Under the pieces are notes generated by a model. The model did not search any database, was not told the origin of the DNA, and was given only the letters and a program-made list of their open reading frames with translations. Both the position numbers and the translations under genes were made by a program. This document shows positions 1 through 5,182 of a stretch of 5,182 nucleotides of DNA, in pieces; the first letter of the stretch is position 1; each line of letters opens with the position of its first letter. Origin of the DNA: Actinomycetota bacterium (lineage in GTDB: Bacteria; Actinomycetota; Actinomycetes; Mycobacteriales; Mycobacteriaceae); the NCBI GenBank assembly GCA_005789055.1, contig SYAA01000421.1:1-5182 (forward strand), read 5' to 3'.

Positions 1-831
1 GGGTGGGGCGCAGCGGCGCCGACCGCCGCAGCGGCGGGCGTGGAGTACCTAATGGTGCCGTCGGGCGCGATGGGCCGAGACATCCCGGTGGCCTTCCAAG
101 GCGGCGGCCCGCATGCGGTAGTGCTGCTCGACGCCTTCAACGCCGCCCCTGACGTGAGCAACTGGGTGACATTGGGCAACGCGATGGGCACCCTCGGCGG
201 CCGTGGACTCTCGGTCGCCGCTCCCGCCGGCGGTGCGTACAGCCTCTATACCAACTGGGAACGCGACGGCAGTAAGCAGTGGGAGACCTTCCTGGCCGAT
301 GAACTGCCCAACTGGCTGGCGGCCAACAAGGGTCTTGCGCCCAACGGGCACGGCATCGTCGGTGCGTCCCAGGGCGGGCTGGGCGCGGTGACGATGGCCG
401 CCTTCCACCCCGATCGCTACAGTTTCGCCGGTTCGATGTCGGGCTTTTTGACCCCGTCCAACACCCAGCTCAACGGTGCGATTTCCAACGGCATCAACGC
501 CAGTGGCGCGACTGTCGAGGCGATGTGGGGTGCCCCGCAGCTCGGCCGCTGGAAGTTCCGCGATCCGAACGTGCATGCCAACCTGCTGGTCGCCAACAAC
601 ACCCGGCTGTGGGTGTACAGCCCGCAAGCCGTCACCTGCACTGATCCGGCCGCAATGATCGGCTTCTGCGATCAAGCCCAAGGCAGCAACAGGACGTTCT
701 ACGCGCACTACCGCTCCCTGGGCGGAAAGAACGGATACTTCGACTTCCCGGCCGCGGGCAACCATGACTGGGGAAGTTGGTCGGCTGCACTGGGCGCACT
801 CGCGAATGACGTCACGGCAGCGATCCAATAG
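1..831 (+). CDS. fbpD: FbpD / MPT51, antigen 85-family secreted protein (5' end cut by window)
   Basis: The reading frame is open from base 1 to the TAG at 829-831, 276 codons. The GTG at base 40 is internal and not the start, because upstream codons read as an Ala-rich signal-peptide end (GWGAAAPTAAAAG) just before the mature region. The start codon lies outside the window. The protein has the alpha/beta-hydrolase fold signature of antigen 85 relatives: MGRDIPVAF near codon 24, VLLDAFNA near 40, the SMSGF and MWGAPQLGRWK stretches, and NNTRLWVYSP near 200. These match FbpD (MPT51) better than FbpA, B or C. It is exported to the cell envelope. M. tuberculosis MPT51 is known as a non-catalytic family member. 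Here a GASQG motif places Ser at codon 123 (367-369) and His is at codon 255 (763-765), but the antigen 85 Glu230 position is Cys at codon 223. Arg43 of the trehalose site appears to be Asn. Identity is secure; activity is open. Confidence 0.93.
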   Translation, partial: GWGAAAPTAAAAGVEYLMVPSGAMGRDIPVAFQGGGPHAVVLLDAFNAAPDVSNWVTLGNAMGTLGGRGLSVAAPAGGAYSLYTNWERDGSKQWETFLADELPNWLAANKGLAPNGHGIVGASQGGLGAVTMAAFHPDRYSFAGSMSGFLTPSNTQLNGAISNGINASGATVEAMWGAPQLGRWKFRDPNVHANLLVANNTRLWVYSPQAVTCTDPAAMIGFCDQAQGSNRTFYAHYRSLGGKNGYFDFPAAGNHDWGSWSAALGALANDVTAAIQ

Positions 832-885
832 CGACTCGCGCGGGAAGCTTGCCGAGACTTCATGGGGATCTTCGGGACTTCTTTA

Positions 886-909
886 GGGGACTTTCGTGGG
901 GACTTTCGT
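886..909 (+). repeat. 12-bp perfect tandem direct repeat in the fbpD-lipoprotein spacer
   Basis: The unit GGGGACTTTCGT occurs twice in a row at 886-897 and 898-909. Degenerate copies flank it: GGGACTTCTTTA at 874-885, GGGGATCTTC at 864-873, and GGGGGATCTG at 910-919. The run therefore has a period close to 12 bp over about 55 bases. It begins some 30 bases after the fbpD stop. Both perfect copies contain a GTG preceded by a purine-rich GGGGA, so gene finders may place a start for the next gene inside the repeat (896 or 908). It could be a protein-binding array or a replication-slippage product; nothing here decides. Confidence 0.75.
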
Positions 910-967
910 GGGGGATCTGTTAGCCATCCGCAATCTCGCAAGGGTGCATGAGCTTACCCACAAGCGG

Positions 968-973
968 TACTGT
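968..973 (+). promoter_or_regulatory. Possible -10 element (TACTGT) for a leaderless transcript
   Basis: TACTGT fits the TANNNT form of the mycobacterial SigA -10 element. A start about seven bases downstream would fall on the G of the GTG at 980-982, giving a leaderless mRNA, which is common in mycobacteria. No convincing -35 element lies 16-19 bases upstream (the best placed hexamer, TGCATG at 945-950, is poor). A six-base match is weak evidence by itself; the coincidence of its spacing with an in-frame GTG is what makes it worth listing. Confidence 0.3.
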
Positions 974-979
974 GACGGA

Positions 980-1513
980 GTGCAACGCTCGAATAGCGGT
1001 TCGCTCAGCAAACTTTCAGGTCTGGGTGGACGCCGCTGGGTCGCGTACGAACGACTCGTGCCAACCCGTGTCGTCGCGGTGGCCGGCCTGATCGCTCCGG
1101 CGGCGTGGTTGTTGACGGGTTGCAGTACCGGACCGGACCTGATGAGCACGGTGGTCCTGCCTTCCGAACAGACCCCCGGGTCGGTCGGTGGCGATGCCAC
1201 CGCGGCCGCGCCGGACCCCGGATCGCAGTCGGCCAAGCTGGAACTGACCTCGATCCAGCGCGGCTATCTCGACGCTCTGGTCGAGGCGGGAATCGATCCG
1301 CCCACGCAGTTACGGGCGCTGAGCATCGGGTCCTACGTATGCCAGGCCCGTGCCGCCGGCCAGAGTCCCGAAGCGGTTCGGGAGTACGTCGCGCCGATGG
1401 TGCGCAGCGACATCGCCGACGCCAATGCCTCCAAGCCGCAGTCAGCCACAGTCATCGGTGCCGACGCGGCCATCGACGGCTACATTCGCATCGCCGGCCA
1501 GCGGCTCTGCTGA
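980..1513 (+). CDS. Predicted lipoprotein, DUF732-like
   Basis: The frame ends at TGA 1511-1513. A hydrophobic segment (VVAVAGLIAPAAW) leads into the lipobox LLTGC, with the lipidated Cys at 1121-1123, so the mature protein should be anchored on the outer face of the plasma membrane. A low-complexity Ser/Gly/Ala/Pro linker follows. The C-terminal domain (about 1250-1510) has YLDALVEAGIDPP, SYVCQARAAGQSPE and a terminal Cys. This is the pattern of the small exported actinobacterial DUF732 family: a helix pair with one Cys mid-domain (1340-1342) and one at the end (1508-1510), probably disulfide-bonded. The family's function is unknown. The start is uncertain: GTG 980 fits a leaderless promoter; GTG 1058 gives the most compact signal peptide (21 residues before the Cys) but has no ribosome site; GTG 896 or 908 would add an implausibly long N-terminus. 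The gene ends 18 bases before culp6, which suggests co-transcription. Confidence 0.75.
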   Translation: MQRSNSGSLSKLSGLGGRRWVAYERLVPTRVVAVAGLIAPAAWLLTGCSTGPDLMSTVVLPSEQTPGSVGGDATAAAPDPGSQSAKLELTSIQRGYLDALVEAGIDPPTQLRALSIGSYVCQARAAGQSPEAVREYVAPMVRSDIADANASKPQSATVIGADAAIDGYIRIAGQRLC

Positions 1514-1531
1514 GACACAGTTTCATCAAGC

Positions 1532-2548
1532 ATGGTCCGGAAATCCCGAAAGACTGACCGCCGCAGGCGCCACCGAATTCTCGCACTGATCGCCGCGGCG
1601 GCGGTGGCCGTCGTGGTGGCCTTGGTGGTCGCGGTCATCGTCATCATCGTCCGCCGGCCCGGACCGGCGACAACCGCGATCCCACCGTCCGCCGTGCCGC
1701 CTACCAGCCAGCCGGAGCGCAAGCCGCGCCCGGCCTTCCAGGACGCGAGTTGTCCCGACGTCAACCTCATCGCCATCCCGGGTACCTGGGAGTCCTCGCC
1801 GTCTGACGACCCGCTGAACCCGGTGCAGTTCCCGATTGCGTTGCTGCTCAACGTCTCCCGGCCGATCATGGAGCAGTTTGGCCGGGATCGGGTGGAGGTC
1901 TACACCGTTCCCTACACCGCCCAGTTCGGTAATCCGCTGTCGGCGGACAAGCAGATGTCCTATAACGACAGCCGCGCGGAGGGCACGAGGGCCACCGTGG
2001 CTGCCATGACGGCAATGAATGATCGCTGTCCGCTGACCAGTTACGTGCTGGTCGGATTCTCCCAGGGCGCCGTGATCGCCGGAGACCTGGCTAGCGACAT
2101 CGGCAACGGCCGCGGACCGGTCGACGAGGACCTGGTCCTGGGCGTCACGTTGATCGCCGATGGCCGCCGTCAGCCCGGAGAAGGCCAGGAAATCGGTCCC
2201 AACCCACCGGGCCAGGGCGCCGAGATCACCCTGGCCGAGGTTCCAGCCCTGTCGGCCCTGGGCCTGACCATGAGTGGACAGCGGCCGGGAGGTTTCGGCG
2301 CCCTCAACAACCGCACCAACCAGATCTGTGCCCGCGGCGATCTGATCTGCGCAGCCCCGCAGTCCGCCTTCAACATCGCCAACCTGCCCAAGACACTCAA
2401 CGTGCTGGCCGGCGGCGCCGGCCAACCGGTTCATGCGATGTACAACACGCCGGAGTTCTGGAATCTCGACGGGTTGACCTCGACGGCATGGACGCAGGGA
2501 TGGGCCCGCAGCTTGATTGAGAACGCACCACGTCCGGCGCACGGATAG
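1532..2548 (+). CDS. culp6: Culp6, cutinase-like serine esterase (Rv3802c orthologue)
   Basis: A 338-residue protein starting at ATG 1532. A short basic N-terminus ([12 protein letters not shown]) precedes one hydrophobic segment at about residues 16-40, then a Pro-rich linker to about 70. This is a type II-like anchor or uncleaved signal that puts the enzyme on the cell-wall side. The alpha/beta-hydrolase domain follows, with [25 protein letters not shown] and the nucleophile motif GFSQG (Ser177). Asp270 lies in GDLICAAP and His301 in PVHAMY. All three sit two residues beyond Ser175, Asp268 and His299 of M. tuberculosis Rv3802c, so the catalytic triad is complete. Cys266 and Cys273 flank the Asp and probably pair. 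Rv3802c is known as an essential envelope enzyme with phospholipase A and thioesterase activity, inhibited by tetrahydrolipstatin. No good Shine-Dalgarno precedes the ATG, so translation may depend on coupling with the lipoprotein gene just upstream. Confidence 0.95.
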   Translation: MVRKSRKTDRRRRHRILALIAAAAVAVVVALVVAVIVIIVRRPGPATTAIPPSAVPPTSQPERKPRPAFQDASCPDVNLIAIPGTWESSPSDDPLNPVQFPIALLLNVSRPIMEQFGRDRVEVYTVPYTAQFGNPLSADKQMSYNDSRAEGTRATVAAMTAMNDRCPLTSYVLVGFSQGAVIAGDLASDIGNGRGPVDEDLVLGVTLIADGRRQPGEGQEIGPNPPGQGAEITLAEVPALSALGLTMSGQRPGGFGALNNRTNQICARGDLICAAPQSAFNIANLPKTLNVLAGGAGQPVHAMYNTPEFWNLDGLTSTAWTQGWARSLIENAPRPAHG

Positions 2549-2572
2549 CCCGGCGCGCCGCAGTGCGCGGGG
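2549..2572 (+). terminator. Terminator-like GC hairpin after culp6
   Basis: Directly after the culp6 stop, CCCGGCGC (2549-2556) can pair with GCGCGGGG (2565-2572) around an 8-base loop, with one G-G mismatch in an eight-pair stem. It is followed by ATTTG and not by a T-run, so it would be at best the short-tail type often proposed for mycobacteria. Its place between culp6 and the fadD32 promoter candidate fits separation of two transcripts. In DNA this GC-rich such stems also arise by chance. Confidence 0.35.
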
Positions 2573-2574
2573 AT

Positions 2575-2604
2575 TTGGCGACGGCACCGCAGTGGGACTA
2601 ACAT
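2575..2604 (+). promoter_or_regulatory. Candidate promoter for fadD32-pks13
   Basis: TTGGCG (2575-2580) and TAACAT (2599-2604) are separated by 18 bases; each matches four of six positions of the SigA consensus, and the latter fits TANNNT. They border the most AT-rich stretch of the window (about 2599-2629), which stands out in this GC-rich DNA. Transcription would start near 2611 and leave a leader of about 175 bases before fadD32. This is inferred from sequence pattern only. Confidence 0.45.
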
Positions 2605-2632
2605 TAAGAGGAAAATAAGGCCTGATTAACGC

Positions 2633-2649
2633 CGGTCCGTTGGGGACCG
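2633..2649. repeat. Perfect inverted repeat in the fadD32 leader
   Basis: CGGTCC (2633-2638) and GGACCG (2644-2649) are exact reverse complements with a 5-base spacer. The element lies just downstream of the predicted fadD32 transcription start, where it could be an operator or a hairpin in the leader RNA. It has no T-run and so does not look like a terminator. Confidence 0.45.
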
Positions 2650-2685
2650 CTGAAACCATGTCGGCACACCGGTGAACGCCCGATT

Positions 2686-2713
2686 CCCGGTACCATCCGG
2701 GTGGCTTGCCACC
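2686..2713. repeat. Two interlocked inverted repeats upstream of fadD32
   Basis: CCCGG (2686-2690) pairs with CCGGG (2697-2701) around TACCAT. GGTGGC (2700-2705) pairs with GCCACC (2708-2713) around TT. The two share bases 2700-2701, so as RNA they could not both form fully at the same time. TACCAT itself fits the TANNNT form of a -10 element, but no -35 lies at proper spacing. The 14-bp GGTGGC-TT-GCCACC element has the size and symmetry of a dimer-binding operator. The regulator, if any, is unknown. Confidence 0.45.
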
Positions 2714-2774
2714 GATGCCGCGCACGGCTTGCCCGGACCCCAAAGGGCGGCCCGACGCCGGGGTGCGTTCTGAC

Positions 2775-2780
2775 AGGAGA
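2775..2780 (+). promoter_or_regulatory. Ribosome binding site of fadD32
   Basis: AGGAGA lies five bases before the ATG at 2786 and is the strongest Shine-Dalgarno match in front of any gene here. It fixes the fadD32 start. Since pks13 begins inside the fadD32 stop, this site may set translation of both. Confidence 0.8.
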
Positions 2781-2785
2781 GTGGT

Positions 2786-4675
2786 ATGCCATTCCATAAC
2801 CCGTTCATCAAGGACGGCCGGATCGTGTTTCCGGAGGGCGCCAGCCTGGTCAGACACGTCGAGCGGTGGGCAAAAGTCCGCGGCGACAAACTCGCCTACC
2901 GATTCCTGGATTTCTCCACCGAACGCGATGGCGTCGCACACGACCTTCGCTGGGCCGACTTCGGTGCCCGAAACCGTGCCGTGGCGGCTCGCCTGCAGCA
3001 GGTCACCCAGCCCGGTGACCGAGTGGCGATTCTGTGCCCGCAGAACCTCGAGTACCTCATCGCATTCTTCGGAACGCTCTACGCCGGCCGGATCGCCGTG
3101 CCGTTGTTCGACCCGTCCGAACCCGGTCACGTCGGCCGCCTGCACGCGGTGTTGGACAACTGCGCGCCGACGGCGATCCTGACGACCACCGAGGCCGCCG
3201 AGGGCGTGCGCAAGTTCTTCCGGACCCGGCCGGCGAACGAACGGCCCAGGGTCATCGCGGTTGATGCGGTTCCTGACGAGGTGGGTGCGACGTGGGAACC
3301 GGTGGAGGCCGACCACGAGAGCATTGCCTATCTGCAGTACACCTCCGGGTCCACCCGAATTCCGACCGGCGTGCAGATCACCCACTTGAACCTGGCCACC
3401 AACGTGGTGCAGGTGATCGAGGCACTCGAGGGCGAAGAGGGCGACCGCGGCGTCAGCTGGCTGCCGTTCTTCCATGACATGGGCCTGATCACCGCGCTAC
3501 TGTCGCCGATGATCGGTCACTTCTTCACCTTCATGACTCCCGCAGCCTTTGTGCGCCGACCGGGCCGCTGGATCCGGGAGATGGCCCGCAAACCGTCGGA
3601 CGAAGGCGGCGTGATCTCGGTGGCACCGAACTTCGCGTTTGATCATGCCGCGGCGCGCGGACTGCCGCGCGACGGTGAACCGCCCTTGGATCTGTCCAAC
3701 ATCAAGGCGATTCTCAATGGCAGCGAACCGATTTCGGCGGCGACCGTCAGTCGGTTCAACGAGGCGTTCACGCCATTCGGGTTTCCGCCGCGGGCCATCA
3801 AGCCGTCCTATGGCCTGGCCGAGGCGACGTTGTTCGTGTCCACGACGCCCGCCGGTGAAGCCCCCAAGATCGTCACCGTCGACCGCGACGAACTCAATGC
3901 TCACCGCTTCGTCGAGGTGCCCGCAGAGTCGGTCAGCGCCGTCGCCCAAGCATCCGCCGGCAAGATCGGCATCGCCGAGTGGGCGGCGATCGTCGACCAT
4001 GAGACCGCCAGCGAGTTACCGGACGGACAGATCGGCGAGATCTGGATCAGCGGTCAGAACATGGGCACCGGCTACTGGAATAAGCCCGAGGAGACCGTCG
4101 CGACATTCCAGAACATTCTCAAGTCCCGGACCAGTCCGTCCCACGCCGACGGCGCGACGGACGACGCGACATGGGTGCGCACCGGTGATCTCGGCGCCTA
4201 CCACGACGGTGACCTCTATATCACCGGCCGAGTCAAGGATCTGGTGATCATCGACGGGCGAAACCACTATCCGCAAGATTTGGAGTACTCCGCGCAGGAG
4301 GCCAGCAAGGCACTGCGCACCGGCTATGTCGCGGCCTTCTCGGTTCCCGCCAACCAGTTGCCCGACGAGGTGTTCGCCAACGCGCACGCGGGTCTCAAGC
4401 GCGATCCGGCGGACACCTCCGAGCAGTTGGTCATCGTTGGGGAGCGATCCGCCGGATCCCACAAGCTCGACGTCGAGCCGATCAGCGACGCCATCCGCGC
4501 CGCGATCGCGGTGCGGCACGGTGTGACCGTGCGTGACGTTCTGCTCACGCCGGCGGGCGCCATCCCCCGCACGTCCAGCGGAAAGATCGGGCGGCGAGCC
4601 TGCCGTTCGGCATACCTCGACGGCAGTCTGCACAACGGGACGACGGCCAACGCCTTCCCCGACGAGGCCCAATGA
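2786..4675 (+). CDS. fadD32: FadD32, long-chain fatty acyl-AMP ligase (FAAL) for mycolic acid synthesis
   Basis: A 629-residue cytoplasmic enzyme, near the 637 of M. tuberculosis FadD32. It activates meromycolic acid with ATP to the acyl-adenylate and transfers it to the N-terminal carrier domain of Pks13. Adenylate-forming motifs occur in order: [12 protein letters not shown] at residues 185-196 (P-loop A3), FFHDMGL near 231, NGSEPIS near 312, SYGLAE at 341-346 (A5), TGDLG at 466-470 (A7), [18 protein letters not shown] from 483 (A8), and RTSSGK with the catalytic Lys600 (A10). The P-loop has Arg-Ile-Pro-Thr where CoA ligases usually have Gly-x-Pro-Lys, typical of FadD32. The region after A5 (about 350-390) holds the place of the FAAL-specific insertion, linked to making acyl-AMP and not acyl-CoA. 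The start is fixed by AGGAGA five bases upstream. Its last four bases overlap pks13, so the two products are probably translationally coupled in equal supply. Confidence 0.97.
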   Translation: MPFHNPFIKDGRIVFPEGASLVRHVERWAKVRGDKLAYRFLDFSTERDGVAHDLRWADFGARNRAVAARLQQVTQPGDRVAILCPQNLEYLIAFFGTLYAGRIAVPLFDPSEPGHVGRLHAVLDNCAPTAILTTTEAAEGVRKFFRTRPANERPRVIAVDAVPDEVGATWEPVEADHESIAYLQYTSGSTRIPTGVQITHLNLATNVVQVIEALEGEEGDRGVSWLPFFHDMGLITALLSPMIGHFFTFMTPAAFVRRPGRWIREMARKPSDEGGVISVAPNFAFDHAAARGLPRDGEPPLDLSNIKAILNGSEPISAATVSRFNEAFTPFGFPPRAIKPSYGLAEATLFVSTTPAGEAPKIVTVDRDELNAHRFVEVPAESVSAVAQASAGKIGIAEWAAIVDHETASELPDGQIGEIWISGQNMGTGYWNKPEETVATFQNILKSRTSPSHADGATDDATWVRTGDLGAYHDGDLYITGRVKDLVIIDGRNHYPQDLEYSAQEASKALRTGYVAAFSVPANQLPDEVFANAHAGLKRDPADTSEQLVIVGERSAGSHKLDVEPISDAIRAAIAVRHGVTVRDVLLTPAGAIPRTSSGKIGRRACRSAYLDGSLHNGTTANAFPDEAQ

Positions 4676-5182
4676 CCGAAGTCCCTCCGTCTGATGACGA
4701 CGTCGCCGAACCGAGTTCCGCCGAGGCGGAGGCCGCGAACACCCCGGTTCGCGCCGGCATGTCGATTCCCGAGATGCGCGGGTGGCTGCGCGAATGGGTG
4801 GCCAACGCCACCGGGCAACCGGCCGACACCATCGACGAGTCCACCCCGATGGTCGAACTCGGGCTGTCCTCGCGGGACGCGGTGGCAATGGCCAGCGACA
4901 TCGAGGATCTCACCGGCGTCACCCTGACCGCGACGATCGCATTTCGGCATCCGACCATCGAGTCGCTGGCGACGGTCATCATCGAGGGCGAGCCCGAACT
5001 CGAGGCAATAGATCCCGACGAAGACTGGACCCGGACCCGCGAGGTCGCCGACATCGCGATCGTTGGACTCGCCACCCGGTTCCCCGGCGAGATGAATACG
5101 CCCGACGAAATGTGGCAAGCCCTGCTCGAGGGCCGCGACGCCATCACCGACCTGCCCGAGGGTCGCTGGGCGGAGTTCATGA
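4672..5182 (+). CDS. pks13: Pks13, mycolate-condensing polyketide synthase (3' end beyond window)
   Basis: ATG at 4672 lies inside the fadD32 stop (ATGA). The frame stays open to the window edge, giving 170 complete codons of a protein that is usually over 1,700 residues. Residues 1-30 are an acidic, Ala-rich leader about 12 residues longer than in M. tuberculosis. Residues 31-110 form the N-terminal acyl/peptidyl carrier domain: [11 protein letters not shown], then [10 protein letters not shown] with Ser67 (4870-4872) as the predicted phosphopantetheine site, equal to Ser55 of M. tuberculosis Pks13, then [11 protein letters not shown]. An acidic linker leads to [18 protein letters not shown] at about 127, the start of the ketosynthase domain. 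The carrier receives the meromycolyl chain from FadD32; the ketosynthase condenses it with the carboxyacyl extender. Later domains (acyltransferase, second carrier, thioesterase) are outside the window. Identity is certain from sequence and context. Confidence 0.96.
   Translation, partial: MTEVPPSDDDVAEPSSAEAEAANTPVRAGMSIPEMRGWLREWVANATGQPADTIDESTPMVELGLSSRDAVAMASDIEDLTGVTLTATIAFRHPTIESLATVIIEGEPELEAIDPDEDWTRTREVADIAIVGLATRFPGEMNTPDEMWQALLEGRDAITDLPEGRWAEFM

Noticed and set aside
40..42. GTG 40 as the start of fbpD
   Set aside because: The frame is open upstream to base 1 and encodes the end of an Ala-rich signal peptide, so the gene begins before the window.
49..828. Minus-strand open frame of 259 codons opposite fbpD
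   Set aside because: It mirrors the whole fbpD coding region, has no recognisable domain, and stays open because of GC-rich third positions.
185..830. Short plus-strand frames inside fbpD (for example 203-391, 476-658)
   Set aside because: They are out of frame with a clearly conserved gene and show no protein features.
886..909. Resemblance of GGGGACTTTC to a eukaryotic NF-kB site
   Set aside because: This is a bacterial sequence, so the match is coincidence. Only the tandem repetition is of interest.
2706..3182. Plus-strand 158-codon frame overlapping the fadD32 start
   Set aside because: It is a frame-shifted reading of fadD32 and its leader, rich in Arg, Ser and Pro. The fadD32 frame with its AGGAGA site accounts for this DNA.
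3338..3373. Non-canonical P-loop in FadD32 (Arg-Ile-Pro-Thr instead of Gly-x-Pro-Lys) as a sign of an inactive enzyme
   Set aside because: M. tuberculosis FadD32, which is active, has the same kind of change at this site, so it is a subfamily feature and not a lesion.
1526..3475. A 649-codon open frame on the minus strand across culp6 and the start of fadD32
   Set aside because: It lies opposite two certain genes, covers the intergenic gap, and its product is rich in Arg, Gly, His and a run of Asp opposite the Ala/Val membrane segment. This is the usual antisense artefact of high-GC codon use.
4016..5180. Long minus-strand frames opposite fadD32 and pks13
   Set aside because: They are low-complexity Arg/Gly/Ser products opposite confidently identified coding sequence.

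Overview
The window is a high-GC, densely coded stretch that reads as the mycolic-acid assembly locus of a mycobacterium, most likely a non-tuberculous species. All genes run on the + strand. Gene content and order match the fbpD - Rv3802c (culp6) - fadD32 - pks13 cluster known from Mycobacterium tuberculosis. Protein sequences are close to, but clearly not identical with, the tuberculosis versions as I remember them.

Layout: (1) 1-831 is fbpD (MPT51, antigen 85 family), whose first codons are cut off by the window edge inside the signal peptide. (2) 832-979 is a spacer with a 12-bp tandem direct repeat and a possible leaderless promoter. (3) About 980-1513 is a small predicted lipoprotein that looks like a DUF732 member. 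It sits between fbpD and the cutinase-like gene, where the M. tuberculosis gene numbers (Rv3803c, Rv3802c) leave no room for an annotated gene. (4) 1532-2548 is the membrane-anchored cutinase-like serine hydrolase Culp6, with a complete Ser-Asp-His triad. (5) 2549-2785 is a 237-bp non-coding gap with a terminator-like hairpin, a promoter candidate in an AT-rich island, and several inverted repeats. (6) 2786-4675 is fadD32, the long-chain fatty acyl-AMP ligase. (7) 4672-5182 is the start of pks13, overlapping fadD32 by ATGA and running out of the window after its N-terminal carrier domain and the first residues of its ketosynthase.

How they work together: FadD32 activates the very long meromycolic acid as an acyl-adenylate and loads it onto the N-terminal carrier domain of Pks13. 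Pks13 condenses it with a carboxylated C24-C26 acyl chain to make the mycolate backbone. Outside the membrane, antigen 85-type proteins (the family of FbpD) transfer mycolates to trehalose and arabinogalactan, and Culp6 is an envelope lipid esterase/thioesterase. The window therefore joins a cytoplasmic synthesis operon to a set of envelope-facing genes.

The most interesting observations are two. First, this FbpD has Ser and His at the catalytic positions that M. tuberculosis MPT51 lacks, while the Glu position is Cys. Second, an extra DUF732-like lipoprotein gene sits inside the cluster. I saw no RNA genes, CRISPR arrays or mobile elements.
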